Source of the DNA: Bryobacterales bacterium | Lineage (GTDB): Bacteria > Acidobacteriota > Terriglobia > Bryobacterales > Bryobacteraceae | DNA length: 56,746 bases | Direction: 5' to 3' | NCBI GenBank assembly: GCA_009697505.1 | Contig: SHUD01000011.1 | Span: forward strand, 1 to 56,746 | The notes under the pieces: model-generated | Seen by the model: the letters and a program-made list of their open reading frames with translations, nothing else | Database searches by the model: none | Told to the model about the DNA's origin: nothing | Part shown: positions 42,556 through 50,885 of the stretch, piece by piece | How positions within the stretch are numbered: the first letter of the stretch is position 1 | Layout of the letters: each line of letters begins with the position of its first letter | Program-made: the position numbers and the translations under genes

Positions 42556-43928
42556 TTTCGCCACTCCCGGTTTCCTGTCGTGAGGTCGGCAAGACACTTC
42601 ACGGAAGCCACCAGATCGACGCCCAAGCTCATCAGCCGGATAGGAAGCGCTGGTACCAGCATGGCTGCGTATTTCAAGCGGCTTCCGGGGTCCGCAGTCG
42701 CCAGGATCAACAGCATGCACAGCAGAGTCTCCGCGCCCAACGTGATCCAGAAGGCTTCCTGATTGAACCACGCCAGGTACAGCAAGACCAGCGGATACGC
42801 CACTTTTTCCAGCAGGCTCATCAACTCCAGCCAACCCACCGGCCGCCCTTCTGTTTGTGTGATGCCCTCGCCCCAGGCCGCGCGGTATTGCTCCTGAATT
42901 CTGCGCGGCCCCTGATTTTCCGGAGGCGCCGGTTTCCCGCCAGGAATCAGCCGTTTGATCTGCCGCAACGGCGAGACCACCAGAGCTCCAAAGTAATACG
43001 TCGATTGCAGGAAGCCGCTCGACCACAGGAACAACTGCCGCGGCAGGCGGTGGATGGGCGGCTCGGTGGTTTCGCAGCGGACGCCCAGAACCTGAAAGTT
43101 GCGGTATCCCTTCCAGTTGAAGAAATGCCCGATGTAGATGTCTTCTGAGTCCGACAAGTTGTCGCCGATGCGGGGCCCGGCGTAGTCGAAGCACTCGCGC
43201 AATCGCGCCGTGCGATAGGCGACCGCGCAGCCGACGGGGTTCAGTTGCGCGCCGAACAGCTTCAGGTTGCCGTCGTAGAGCGTGCGTTGCAGCAGAACAT
43301 ACATGGGCGCGCGATACAGAACCGTGAGCCGTGTCAGAAGGCGCTTCCAAAACGGCGAGCGCTCCCTGGCCCGCGGGAAGAACTCCGCCGCGACGGTTCG
43401 CACACCCGCGTCTCCTTGCGCCAACCCTTCGATCCGATCCTCGGTCAGGGGCATCACTTCGCCGCAGGCCGCAGCCACCCCCGCGTTGCGGAACAACTCC
43501 TCTATCAGCCGTGAGATGTAGTTGGGGCTGACCAATACCGAGTCGGCGTCCAGAATGAAGATGGCGTCGGCGTCGGTCTGCGCGCAGAACTCGCGCAGCG
43601 CCGGGGTCTTGCCAATCGAGTGCTCTCGCGCGATTAACTCGATCTCCCGGCCCGTGACCTCCCGATAGCGGCGGACCACGGCGCTGGTCCGGTCGGTGGA
43701 GGCGTCGTCGAACACCACCACGCGGCGCAGCGGAAAATCCTGAGCGATCAATGACGACAGGGCGATGGCGATCGAGGCCTCTTCGTTCTTGGCGGGCACG
43801 ACCGCGTCCACGGTCATGCGGCGCCAGTCGACGGCCGGTGTCGGTACCGTGCGGTCCCATCCGCGCAGCTTGCCGGCGATGGCCAGAATCAGGCTGGGCG
43901 ACAGAAACCAATAAGACAGCGACGCCAC
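42552..43928 (-). CDS. Membrane GT2 glycosyltransferase heading an exopolysaccharide cassette
   Basis: 458 aa from GTG 43928. N-terminal helix, GT-A domain with VDAVVPAKNEEASIAIALSS, VFDDASTDRTSAVV, the metal site FILDADSVLVSP, acceptor-site GDNLSDSEDIYIGHFF (ED) and a QLFLWSSGFLQS motif in the place of QxxRW, then three or four C-terminal helices. This is a cellulose/chitin-synthase-like polymerase without PilZ domain. Its TGA overlaps the ATG of the barrel protein gene. Follows the NMT1-type lipoprotein gene by 39 nt. Confidence 0.85.
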   Translation of the reverse strand: MASLSYWFLSPSLILAIAGKLRGWDRTVPTPAVDWRRMTVDAVVPAKNEEASIAIALSSLIAQDFPLRRVVVFDDASTDRTSAVVRRYREVTGREIELIAREHSIGKTPALREFCAQTDADAIFILDADSVLVSPNYISRLIEELFRNAGVAAACGEVMPLTEDRIEGLAQGDAGVRTVAAEFFPRARERSPFWKRLLTRLTVLYRAPMYVLLQRTLYDGNLKLFGAQLNPVGCAVAYRTARLRECFDYAGPRIGDNLSDSEDIYIGHFFNWKGYRNFQVLGVRCETTEPPIHRLPRQLFLWSSGFLQSTYYFGALVVSPLRQIKRLIPGGKPAPPENQGPRRIQEQYRAAWGEGITQTEGRPVGWLELMSLLEKVAYPLVLLYLAWFNQEAFWITLGAETLLCMLLILATADPGSRLKYAAMLVPALPIRLMSLGVDLVASVKCLADLTTGNREWRK

Positions 43929-43967
43929 GCTGGCCTTATCGGCCGTGACGAGAAGCGCGAGAGGGGC

Positions 43968-44900
43968 CTATAAGCCGCGGAAGCAGTCGGTTGCAGCCGG
44001 TGCGCTACGGATGTCGCCCAGTTCCAGCAGTTCCGCGATCAAAGTCTGCCAGCGCTCCTGCGTCATGCTGCCGAGTCCATTGCGGCGCGCGTCTTCGGTT
44101 TCGATGAGCGGCTTCTGCGCTTCGGCCACTTCGGTGAAAACTTCCACCGGCATCGTCGGGTTGAGCTGGTTCATCCGCTGGTTGGTTGGCTGGGGGTCAT
44201 CGAGATACGCGCGCCACCCTTCGCGGACCGCCGCTACCATGGCCATGGCTCGTTCCGGATCCTTGCGGAGCGATTCCCCTGACGTTGCCAGCACGGTGGT
44301 GTACGGATTGTAACCCGCGTCGGCCACGGAAAACGTCTGCACGTCCGCGCCTTTGTGCTTAGCGGTTAAAGGCTCGGACACGATGAAGCACTGCTGCGCG
44401 AAATTCGGGTCGGTCAAAAACACGCTGATGTCGCCCCCGGGCGAAGGAACGATTTTCACCTTGCTGAATCCGTATTTCTTTTCGAGCCAACGCGCGTAGG
44501 GGAGCCCGCGCTGTAGGGCCAGCGTGCCGCCCTTCAGCACATCGGCCAGGCTGCTCAATTTGCGGGAAGCGTGCGCCATGATGCCCTGCGGGTTGGTCTG
44601 ATAGACGGCAAACAAAGCCACCACGTCATTGCCTTGCGAGCGCGCAATCACCAACTCGTCGGCCGAGACGATGCCGAATTCCGCCGATCCCGCCCCCACC
44701 ATCTGCACCGTGGGCGTGCCCGCGCCGCCCGGCAGGATGACGACATCCAGTCCATGCTTCTGGTACGGAGCCGCGTAGAATCCGCCGAATTGCGGGTCCG
44801 GCTTCCAATTCAATGCCAGCCGGATCTTCCGCGGCGATCTTGAGCAAGCGGAAAGCAGCGCCACGGCCGACGTGATCCGCAGGAACGTTCTTCTGTGCAC
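43968..44900 (-). CDS. NMT1/THI5-like ABC-transporter substrate-binding lipoprotein
   Basis: 310 aa from GTG 44900, which gives a lipoprotein signal (RRTFLRITSAVALLSAC, cysteine about residue 20). NMT1/THI5 fold: IRLALNWKPDPQFGGFYAA, VQMVGAGSAEFGIVSADEL, GNDVVALFAVYQTNP, matching binding proteins for pyrimidine thiamine precursors or related compounds. No permease or ATPase gene is adjacent. A longer frame to 44984 is open but crosses a 14-bp tandem repeat and spoils the signal sequence. Possible co-transcription with the exopolysaccharide cassette downstream. Confidence 0.85.
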   Translation of the reverse strand: MHRRTFLRITSAVALLSACSRSPRKIRLALNWKPDPQFGGFYAAPYQKHGLDVVILPGGAGTPTVQMVGAGSAEFGIVSADELVIARSQGNDVVALFAVYQTNPQGIMAHASRKLSSLADVLKGGTLALQRGLPYARWLEKKYGFSKVKIVPSPGGDISVFLTDPNFAQQCFIVSEPLTAKHKGADVQTFSVADAGYNPYTTVLATSGESLRKDPERAMAMVAAVREGWRAYLDDPQPTNQRMNQLNPTMPVEVFTEVAEAQKPLIETEDARRNGLGSMTQERWQTLIAELLELGDIRSAPAATDCFRGL

Positions 44901-44908
44901 GAGTCTAT

Positions 44909-44950
44909 TGTCCCAGCTTGGCTGTCCCAGCTTGGCTGTCCCAGCTTGGC
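44909..44950. repeat. Three perfect copies of a 14-bp unit
   Basis: TGTCCCAGCTTGGC is repeated without change at 44909-44922, 44923-44936 and 44937-44950, 8 bp upstream of the NMT1 lipoprotein start. Perfect identity implies recent expansion. It may alter promoter spacing or the 5' leader of that gene. Confidence 0.95.
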
Positions 44951-45002
44951 AAGGGGGCCGTGATGCCCATTTGCCCATCGCCATCCACGGAAAAGGAGTA
45001 TC

Positions 45003-45017
45003 ATGACTGAGCCATGA
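45003..45017 (+). other. Five-codon leader ORF (MTEP-stop) coupled to the next gene
   Basis: AAAGGAG is 4 nt before ATG 45003, which encodes M-T-E-P and stops at TGA 45015-45017, overlapping the ATG (45014) of the DUF6282 gene. The good ribosome-binding site is optimally placed for this minicistron and too far (15 nt) for the main start, so translation of the gene may depend on re-initiation. Confidence 0.4.
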
Positions 45018-45925
45018 GACTCACCATCCTGCTGGGTTTATTGCTGCTGTGCACCCTCGCCTTGCAACCGCAAGCGAACCGGCCGCTGCAAGGTGTTATC
45101 GACGTCCACGTGCATTCGCTTCCGGATAGCGAACCGTGGACCATGGACGGCATCGAAGTCGCCAAGCTCGCCAAGGCGAAGGGTATGCGCGGCCTGGTGC
45201 TCAAGAGCCACTGGGAACCGACGGCGATGCTGGCATACTTGGCACGGAAGGAAGCCCCCGGACTTGAAGTCTTCGGCGGTATTTGCCTGAGCCGCGCCGT
45301 GGGTGGCATCAACCCTGCCGCGGTGGAAGAGATGGTCAAGGTGACCGGAGGCTGGGGCCGCGTGGTCTGGATGCCCACCGTGGACGCGGAAAATGTCCGG
45401 CGGACCACCAAATCGAGTTTGCCCTTCGTCAGCGTTTCCAGGAACGGCCAGTTACTGCCGGAAGTCAAGGAAGTGCTCGCGCTGATTGCCAAGAACAAAC
45501 TGGTTCTCGCTACCGGCCACTCTTCTCCGGAGGAAGACCTGATGCTGGTCCGGGAAGGACGCCGGCTGGGAGTGGAGCACATGGTGATTACCCATCCCAT
45601 GAGCGCCTCCGTGAAAATGAACGTCGCGCAGATGCAGGAGGCCGCGAAAGCCGGGGCCTTCCTCGAAATGGTGTACGTGCCCACGCTCAGCAACGCGAAT
45701 CGCAAAGCTCTGTTTAGCGTGGCCGACGTCGCCGATACGATTCGCAAAGTGGGCGTGGAATCGGTGGTGCTCTCCACCGACATGGGGCAGATCGGACTGG
45801 CTCCGCCTCCCGACGGCATGGCCGCCTACATCGCGGAACTCAAAGCCAAGGGATTTACGCAGCGCGAGCTCGACCGCATGACCAAGGAAAATCCCGCGCG
45901 CCTGCTCGGATTGCCGGCGTTGTAA
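45014..45925 (+). CDS. Exported DUF6282/amidohydrolase-like protein
   Basis: 303 aa. Signal peptide (RLTILLGLLLLCTLALQ), then a TIM-barrel amidohydrolase-like domain: the metal motif DVHVH (30-34), LKSHWEPTAMLAYLA, LATGHSSPEEDLMLV and VVLSTDMGQIG with a further His/Asp metal ligand, ending MTKENPARLLGLPAL as in TatD/amidohydrolase C-termini. Family substrate is unknown. Preceded by a minicistron; divergent from the NMT1 gene. Confidence 0.8.
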   Translation: MRLTILLGLLLLCTLALQPQANRPLQGVIDVHVHSLPDSEPWTMDGIEVAKLAKAKGMRGLVLKSHWEPTAMLAYLARKEAPGLEVFGGICLSRAVGGINPAAVEEMVKVTGGWGRVVWMPTVDAENVRRTTKSSLPFVSVSRNGQLLPEVKEVLALIAKNKLVLATGHSSPEEDLMLVREGRRLGVEHMVITHPMSASVKMNVAQMQEAAKAGAFLEMVYVPTLSNANRKALFSVADVADTIRKVGVESVVLSTDMGQIGLAPPPDGMAAYIAELKAKGFTQRELDRMTKENPARLLGLPAL

Positions 45926-45958
45926 AGTCCGCGAATTATCCGGTCGCGACAGCGTGAG

Positions 45959-47161
45959 TTAGCCGCTCGCTACAGCGCCTTGAGATAGGGGTCCGTCGGC
46001 CAGGGAGCGGCGGGGCAGGGCGGGCAGCCAAATTTCAAACGTGGTTCCGGCGGTGCGATTACTTTCGACGTGCAGGCGGCCACTCAGACTGGAAACAATT
46101 CCGTAAATCGGAGACAGATCCACGCGGTGCAGCTCGGAATCAGGGTGCAAAGGCTCAAACAGATGGGTCAGGGCCTCCGCCGTCAGCGTGGTGCGCGAAT
46201 CGGCAACCCGAATCACGGTGTAGCTGCCGGCGGACATCTCCCCTGAGTACACGGCACGAGGCCGGTCCAGGGTGCACAAGCTGGTCTGAATGCGGGTCTT
46301 GCCCGCTGCTCCGCTGCCGCGGGCCCTGGCGCCCTCCGCCAGGAGTCGAACCACCTATTGGAGGCACTCGCCGTTCGCCCGAGCCATCGCCGGCTCCGGG
46401 GCGAGGTCCAGCTCCGCCTCGGGGATGTCTTGCGCCGCTACGTGGACTACCGTATTGAGATCGAGAGGTTCCACGGGGATCAACTGGTTGCCGCTAAAGG
46501 CGAGCAGGTTGCGGGTGAGATGGGATGCCTGTTCGCTGGCGGCGACGATTTCCTCCAGATGCTGGCGCAGTTGACGGTCCTCGCCTGCCGCGTGCAGCGC
46601 CAGTTCGCCGTATCCGTTGATGGTGGTCAGCAATTCTTCGAACTTGGCCGTGATGCGTCCGACCACGCGCTCCAGCAGGGCCAGCGGAGGCTCCGGCTGG
46701 GGAACCACCGCCTCCAAGAACATATATAGGTCCGACGGTCCTAAAGATTCCGGCCGGGTCCCCGTCATGCGGACTTTGACCATGGACTTATCCTTGCGGC
46801 GCACTTCCATTTGGGCGCCCTGCATTCCATCCAACGCGATGCGCGGGGCTGGGGGATTGCGCGCCGGCGGGGCGAAGGGCAACAGCCGCAGGATATTGTT
46901 GCCGAGCAGTTCCTGTTCGGCGTAACCAAACAATTCTTCCGCCGCGGGGTTGACTCTCCGGATCAGCCCGCGCGCATCCACGATCATCAGCGCCCGAGGA
47001 AACTGAGACTCGATGGTATGAATCCGTGTGGTGAGAAATTCGTTTTCACGCTGTAACGCGGCTTGCTGCGCACGGCGCGTGTTGCGACGTAGGGAAAGGT
47101 CGGTGATGAACAGGAAGATGCCGGCGAGGAAGCAAACAATGCCGAGGGCGAGCATTCTCAC
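45959..47161 (-). pseudogene. PAS pseudo-histidine-kinase interrupted by an in-frame amber codon
   Basis: One continuous frame of ~400 codons apart from TAG at 46355-46357. Layout: membrane helix (5-22), PAS domain (45-150; ALMIVDARGLIRRVNPAAEE), HisKA-like helices (160-225), then an HATPase-like region. The H-box reads ITAKFEELLTTI where active relatives have AHDFNNLLT, so the phospho-accepting His is gone; the N-box is LLAEGARA without Asn, and the G1 box reads VADSRTTL instead of DxGxG. The amber falls at LQ-stop-VVRLL, where CAG to TAG explains it. Kinase activity is not expected. Either a dying pseudokinase or two separate polypeptides (268 and 131 aa; GTG follows TAG directly). Confidence 0.75.
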
Positions 47162-47333
47162 CGGTTATTCTAGCACTCCGCTGACGAGAGAAAAGGGGAA
47201 TGGTACAACTGGTAGTGGGGTCAGCCCATTTCCATACCATCCCTTCGGTCGCGGTTACTCGCGAGTGAGGATATGACGCTGGAGCTTCATCGCGCGCTGC
47301 GAGAAATATCCAACCGCGCTACGATGGAGCCAT

Positions 47334-48356
47334 ATGGAAACACCCGGCGAGCCCGCCTGGGTTGCTCTGCGGGACGAAGAGCTGCTCGCGCTTCGGATTT
47401 GTGACCTCGGGGTCCGCATCGAAGGGGATCTGGAAAAGCGAGTCGGCGAGCTCTACGAGAATCTCGCTGCCAGCGGCGTTCGCTTGCGGCCAGATTGCTA
47501 CCTAGGCGATGAATGGTTCTCGCCAGAAGGGGTCCCCGCCATCGCGATCCCGTTCTACCTGGCGCACCCCCGGCTGCGCGCGCTGGAGCTTCGCCAGATG
47601 CTCGAAGTGGAGGGAGGAACAGCGGAGTGGTGCCAGAGGCTGTTGCGGCACGAAGCCGGGCATGCGATCGATCATGCTTACCGGTTCTCCTCGCGAGAAG
47701 ACTGGCAAAGCATCTTCGGTAGCCCGGACGCCGAGTACACTCCGGAGACCTATACGCCGCGGCCGTATAGCCGCAGTTTCGTGCGGCATCTCCCGAATTG
47801 GTATGCGCAGGCGCACCCGGATGAGGATTTTGCCGAAACCTTCGCGGTGTGGCTCGGCAGTCCCATGGAGGACTTGCGGGAGCACTATCGCGGATGGAAG
47901 GCGCTCGAAAAAATAGAATACGTCGACACACTGATTCGAGATGTCGCGGACCGGAAGCCGGCGGTCAGACGCGGGCGGCGGATTTCGGAGGCGGCGAAGC
48001 TCCGCAGCACGCTCGAACGCTATTACGCGGGGCGGCGTAAGCTCTACGCGGAAGACTTTCCGGATTTCTATGACGCCGATCTGCGCGCCATTTTCGGAAC
48101 TGGAGTGGAGGGCTCGGAGTCCGCTTCGAAGTTGATGAAAAAGAACCGCGCCGCGTTAATTGCGACCATCGTGAAGTGGACCGGCCAGCGCAAGTACACC
48201 GTCAGCATGCTGGTACGAAAACTGACTCTACGTTGCCAGAAACTTAAGCTGGCTGCGGCGGGAGATTCCGCGCAGCTTCACTTCGAGTTGGCGGGTTATC
48301 TGGCCGCGCTTGTAACCAATCACTTGTACACCGGAAGATTCAAGAGGTCGGTGTGA
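47334..48356 (+). CDS. Putative zinc-binding metallopeptidase (Peptidase_Mx type)
   Basis: 340 aa. HEAGH at 106-110 is the zinc motif, with a second cluster AHPDEDFAETFAVWL (about 163-177) providing a third ligand. YTPRPYSRSFVRHLPNWYAQ is typical of the group. No signal peptide, so it acts in the cytoplasm. A TACGAT 8 nt before ATG 47334 may be the -10. It is followed, after a 15-bp repeat, by an ATP-grasp ligase gene 48 nt away, a pairing that suggests one peptide-tailoring pathway. Confidence 0.82.
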   Translation: METPGEPAWVALRDEELLALRICDLGVRIEGDLEKRVGELYENLAASGVRLRPDCYLGDEWFSPEGVPAIAIPFYLAHPRLRALELRQMLEVEGGTAEWCQRLLRHEAGHAIDHAYRFSSREDWQSIFGSPDAEYTPETYTPRPYSRSFVRHLPNWYAQAHPDEDFAETFAVWLGSPMEDLREHYRGWKALEKIEYVDTLIRDVADRKPAVRRGRRISEAAKLRSTLERYYAGRRKLYAEDFPDFYDADLRAIFGTGVEGSESASKLMKKNRAALIATIVKWTGQRKYTVSMLVRKLTLRCQKLKLAAAGDSAQLHFELAGYLAALVTNHLYTGRFKRSV

Positions 48357-48382
48357 CAGAGATCGCTGTGAGAGAGATCGCT
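48353..48382. repeat. Two copies of a 15-bp unit at a gene end
   Basis: GTGACAGAGATCGCT (48353-48367) is followed by GTGAGAGAGATCGCT (48368-48382), then a partial third copy (GTGACAATGAG). The first copy contains the stop codon of the metallopeptidase gene, as in the array at 13247. Confidence 0.85.
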
Positions 48383-48404
48383 GTGACAATGAGGGCGTGA
48401 TCGC

Positions 48405-49433
48405 ATGAAGGTCCTGATCCTTTTCGACGTCCCGCAAGCTTCCGATCCCAACGAGACGCACTCGCCCGATTCACTCAAAGAGCAGGACAAACCAACCGAG
48501 GCCTGCGTTCTAGAGAGCCTACAGCGCATCGGCCATGAAGTCGAAACACTGGCTGTTTTTAATGACGTGCCCGCGATCGTCGAGAAGCTGGCCTCCTGCG
48601 CCCCGGACGTTGTCTTTAACCTGACGGAATCTTTTTATCACGATCGCTCGCACGAGCCCAATATTCCCGCGGTGCTCGACCTCATGAGATTGCGCTACAC
48701 CGGATCTGGCCCGGAAGCCTTGCTGCTCTGCAAAGACAAGGCTTTGGCCAAAAAAGTTCTGAGCTACCACCACGTGCGTCTTCCTCGCTTCGTAGTTTCC
48801 CATCACCAACATCCGCTCCGCCGCCTCCGGCAATTCGCGTTCCCGGCATTCGTCAAGCCAGTGGGCCAGGAATCCTCGGACGGCATTAGCCAGGCCTCGT
48901 TCACACGCGATGAAAAGGAGACCTTGGAGCGCGCCCATTTCATTCACCAAAAATTCGGCTGCGAAGCGCTGATCGAAGAATATATTGAGGGCCGCGAGCT
49001 GTACTTGAGCGTGCTGGGGAATGAGCGCTTGCAGATCTTTCCGCCCAGGGAACTGTTCTTCAGCCAAATGCCCGACGCTGCCCCCAAATTCGCTACCTCC
49101 TACGCCAAGTGGAATGAAAAATATCGAACCAAATGGGGGATCCACAACGGGCCGGCGCTGGAGCTTTCCGCGTCCACCACCAAGCAGTTGCAGCGTCTCG
49201 CTCGAACCGTTTATCGCGTCTTAAAGATACGGGGATTCGGGCGCATTGACGTCCGTTTGACGCCGCGGGGGGAGGTTTATGTGATTGAGGCGAATCCGAA
49301 CCCCTCGCTGGCCGTGGACGAGGATTTCGCGCAATCGGCGGCCGCGGCCGGGATGGGCTACGATGCACTCCTGCAAGAAATTCTCGACGCGGCCGATGCT
49401 GCTCGTCGACCCGTGCAAGTTGCGGCCGGATGA
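48405..49433 (+). CDS. ATP-grasp ligase related to D-alanine--D-alanine ligase
   Basis: 342 aa. N-terminal KVLILFDVPQA domain, FNLTESFYHD, then the ATP-grasp core: FPAFVKPVGQESSDGIS (ATP lysine), LIEEYIEGRELYLSVLG, and the magnesium site RIDVRLTPRGEVYVIEANPN. A conventional Ddl is similar in size, but the substrate loop and C-terminal region differ and no mur genes are adjacent, so it may join other amino acids or peptides. Neighbour of a Peptidase_Mx-type protein transcribed in the same direction. Confidence 0.85.
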   Translation: MKVLILFDVPQASDPNETHSPDSLKEQDKPTEACVLESLQRIGHEVETLAVFNDVPAIVEKLASCAPDVVFNLTESFYHDRSHEPNIPAVLDLMRLRYTGSGPEALLLCKDKALAKKVLSYHHVRLPRFVVSHHQHPLRRLRQFAFPAFVKPVGQESSDGISQASFTRDEKETLERAHFIHQKFGCEALIEEYIEGRELYLSVLGNERLQIFPPRELFFSQMPDAAPKFATSYAKWNEKYRTKWGIHNGPALELSASTTKQLQRLARTVYRVLKIRGFGRIDVRLTPRGEVYVIEANPNPSLAVDEDFAQSAAAAGMGYDALLQEILDAADAARRPVQVAAG

Positions 49434-49540
49434 TGGTTGCGCCGCGATAGATCGGCGTCAGTCGTATCAAGGTATCTCTTCCGGCTGGCTTGACGGTTTC
49501 CCTCGGTCCGTCCGTCAACCGCGGCGTGAAGCAGCAGGAG

Positions 49541-49569
49541 GTTATCCAAGCGGTAGGCTTGGTTATAAC
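49541..49569. promoter_or_regulatory. Inverted repeat upstream of the ECF sigma gene
   Basis: GTTAT-CCAAGC-GGTAG-GCTTGG-TT-ATAAC pairs over 11 bp with a 2-nt bulge. It lies 22 bp before a TATAGT -10 box (49592-49597) and 47 bp before the sigma start. Good candidate for an operator or leader structure. Confidence 0.45.
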
Positions 49570-49615
49570 AGAGTCGTTGAATTACCGCTGCTATAGTGAA
49601 CACAGAGGCCTCGCT

Positions 49616-50254
49616 TTGACCCCTTCGCCCAATCCGGTAGCTCCCGCTGCGGACGCGTTTGACGACGCCGCGCTGGTCGCTCGCGCGCAGGCCGGGGACC
49701 GGGCCGCCTTCACGGCCCTGGTAAAGGAGTACAGCCGCAAAGTCTACCGCGTCGCCAAGAACATCACCCAGAACGACGAAGACGCCGAAGACGTGTTGCA
49801 GGACACCTTCCTCAAGGCCTATGAGCACCTGCCCGGCTTCCAGGGCAATTCCAAGTTCTACACCTGGATCGTGCGCATCGCCGTGAACGAATCCCTGATG
49901 AAGCTGCGCAAGCGCAAGGGGAATCGCTTTGTTTCGCTCGACGAACCCTTGGAAACAGGCGAAGAAGAGGTGAAGCGGGAGATCGCCGTCTGGGAAGACA
50001 ACCCCGAACAGCGCTATTCTCGCGAAGAAATGCAGAAGATTCTTGCGGATGCCGTGGACGGCCTGAAGCCAGATTTCCGCACCGTCTTCACCCTTCGCGA
50101 CATCGAAGAACTGAGCACGGAGGAAACCGCCGAAGCTTTGGGTATTTCCGTCGCGGCGGTGAAGAGCAGACTGTTAAGAGCACGGTTGGCTTTGCGCGAG
50201 AAGTTGACGCGGCAATTCAAACGCAAAGGAGACGATTTTTTTGGTCACCTGTAA
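49616..50254 (+). CDS. ECF sigma factor (RpoE-like)
   Basis: 212 aa from TTG 49616, with AGAGG 7 nt upstream. Region 2 (DRAAFTALVKEYSRKVYRVA, EDAEDVLQDTFLKAYEHLPG, FYTWIVRIAVNESLMKLRKR) recognises the -10 element; region 4 (LRDIEELSTEETAEALGISV, AAVKSRLLRARLAL) the -35. It is followed by a zinc-finger anti-sigma whose TTG start lies 14 nt inside this gene, within a run of seven T. Confidence 0.94.
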   Translation: MTPSPNPVAPAADAFDDAALVARAQAGDRAAFTALVKEYSRKVYRVAKNITQNDEDAEDVLQDTFLKAYEHLPGFQGNSKFYTWIVRIAVNESLMKLRKRKGNRFVSLDEPLETGEEEVKREIAVWEDNPEQRYSREEMQKILADAVDGLKPDFRTVFTLRDIEELSTEETAEALGISVAAVKSRLLRARLALREKLTRQFKRKGDDFFGHL

Positions 50255-50486
50255 ACAGTTCCTTCAGGAGCTGAACGATTTCCTCGATCCCAACGTGGAT
50301 GCGGTGATGAAGGCGCACTTGAACCGGCATGTATCGGAGTGCCCCAATTGCTTCGTGCTGGTGGATACCACCAGGAAGACGCTGCAAATCTACAAAGGGA
50401 TGGAGCCGCAGTCGATTCCTGAAGACGTTGAGTCGCGGTTACTGAAAGCGCTGGAGCGGAAGATGGCGGCCCGGCCGAACGACTGA
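50241..50486 (+). CDS. Small zinc-finger anti-sigma factor (ZAS, zf-HC2)
   Basis: 81 aa from TTG 50241 with AAAGGAGA 8 nt upstream. VTCKQFLQELNDFLD and the zinc site HLNRHVSECPNC (HxxxCxxC) define the anti-sigma zinc-finger domain. No membrane helix: a cytoplasmic, possibly redox-sensing regulator of the sigma factor it overlaps by 14 nt. Its TGA abuts the stop of the convergent gene. Confidence 0.88.
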   Translation: MVTCKQFLQELNDFLDPNVDAVMKAHLNRHVSECPNCFVLVDTTRKTLQIYKGMEPQSIPEDVESRLLKALERKMAARPND

Positions 50487-50882
50487 TTATTTCTTATCGA
50501 GCTGGGGCTGCAGATCGCCCATGATCCGTTCGAACCTGGCGCGCTGATCCTGGTCGAGGATCTGCAGGATGCGTTTCTTGCCGGTCGACCGCACGTCGTC
50601 GAGCTGATCCTGAAGGCTCTCGTAGTAATGCCGGTAGTCTCCCAAGACCATCGCCAGTTTTTCCGTCTGCTCGCCGGAGAGATTGAGCTCGGTTTTGAAC
50701 CTCTGCATCAGTGCGTCATTGGCGGCGACCCTGCGCGCGGGCTTCACGGAAGCGGCGGCGACGGCGCGGTGCAGCCGTTCATGCAAGCCCAACTGCATCC
50801 CGAGAGCGCCCGCCGCGGCGCCCGCCAGGAACACCAAGACCAAAGTTCCGATGATCTTGGGATTCTTGCCGCCGGGCGTCAT
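50487..50882 (-). CDS. Membrane-anchored Spy/CpxP/CnrX-like periplasmic sensor
   Basis: 131 aa. One N-terminal helix (IIGTLVLVFLAGAAAGALGM), then an all-helical periplasmic part with LQRF-type motifs: MQRFKTELNLSGEQTEKLAM and RILQILDQDQRARFERIM, as in the heavy-metal resistance/Spy superfamily. Third gene of sigma - anti-sigma - sensor, the order of the Cnr metal-sensing system. It starts 3 nt after the anti-sigma stop. Confidence 0.75.
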   Translation of the reverse strand: MTPGGKNPKIIGTLVLVFLAGAAAGALGMQLGLHERLHRAVAAASVKPARRVAANDALMQRFKTELNLSGEQTEKLAMVLGDYRHYYESLQDQLDDVRSTGKKRILQILDQDQRARFERIMGDLQPQLDKK

Positions 50883-50885
50883 AAC

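Noticed and set aside
42556-43911. N-terminal 450 codons of the long minus-strand frame that ends in the TPR/barrel gene
   Set aside because: This part is an out-of-frame shadow of the glycosyltransferase; the real gene begins at ATG 42555 with a signal peptide.
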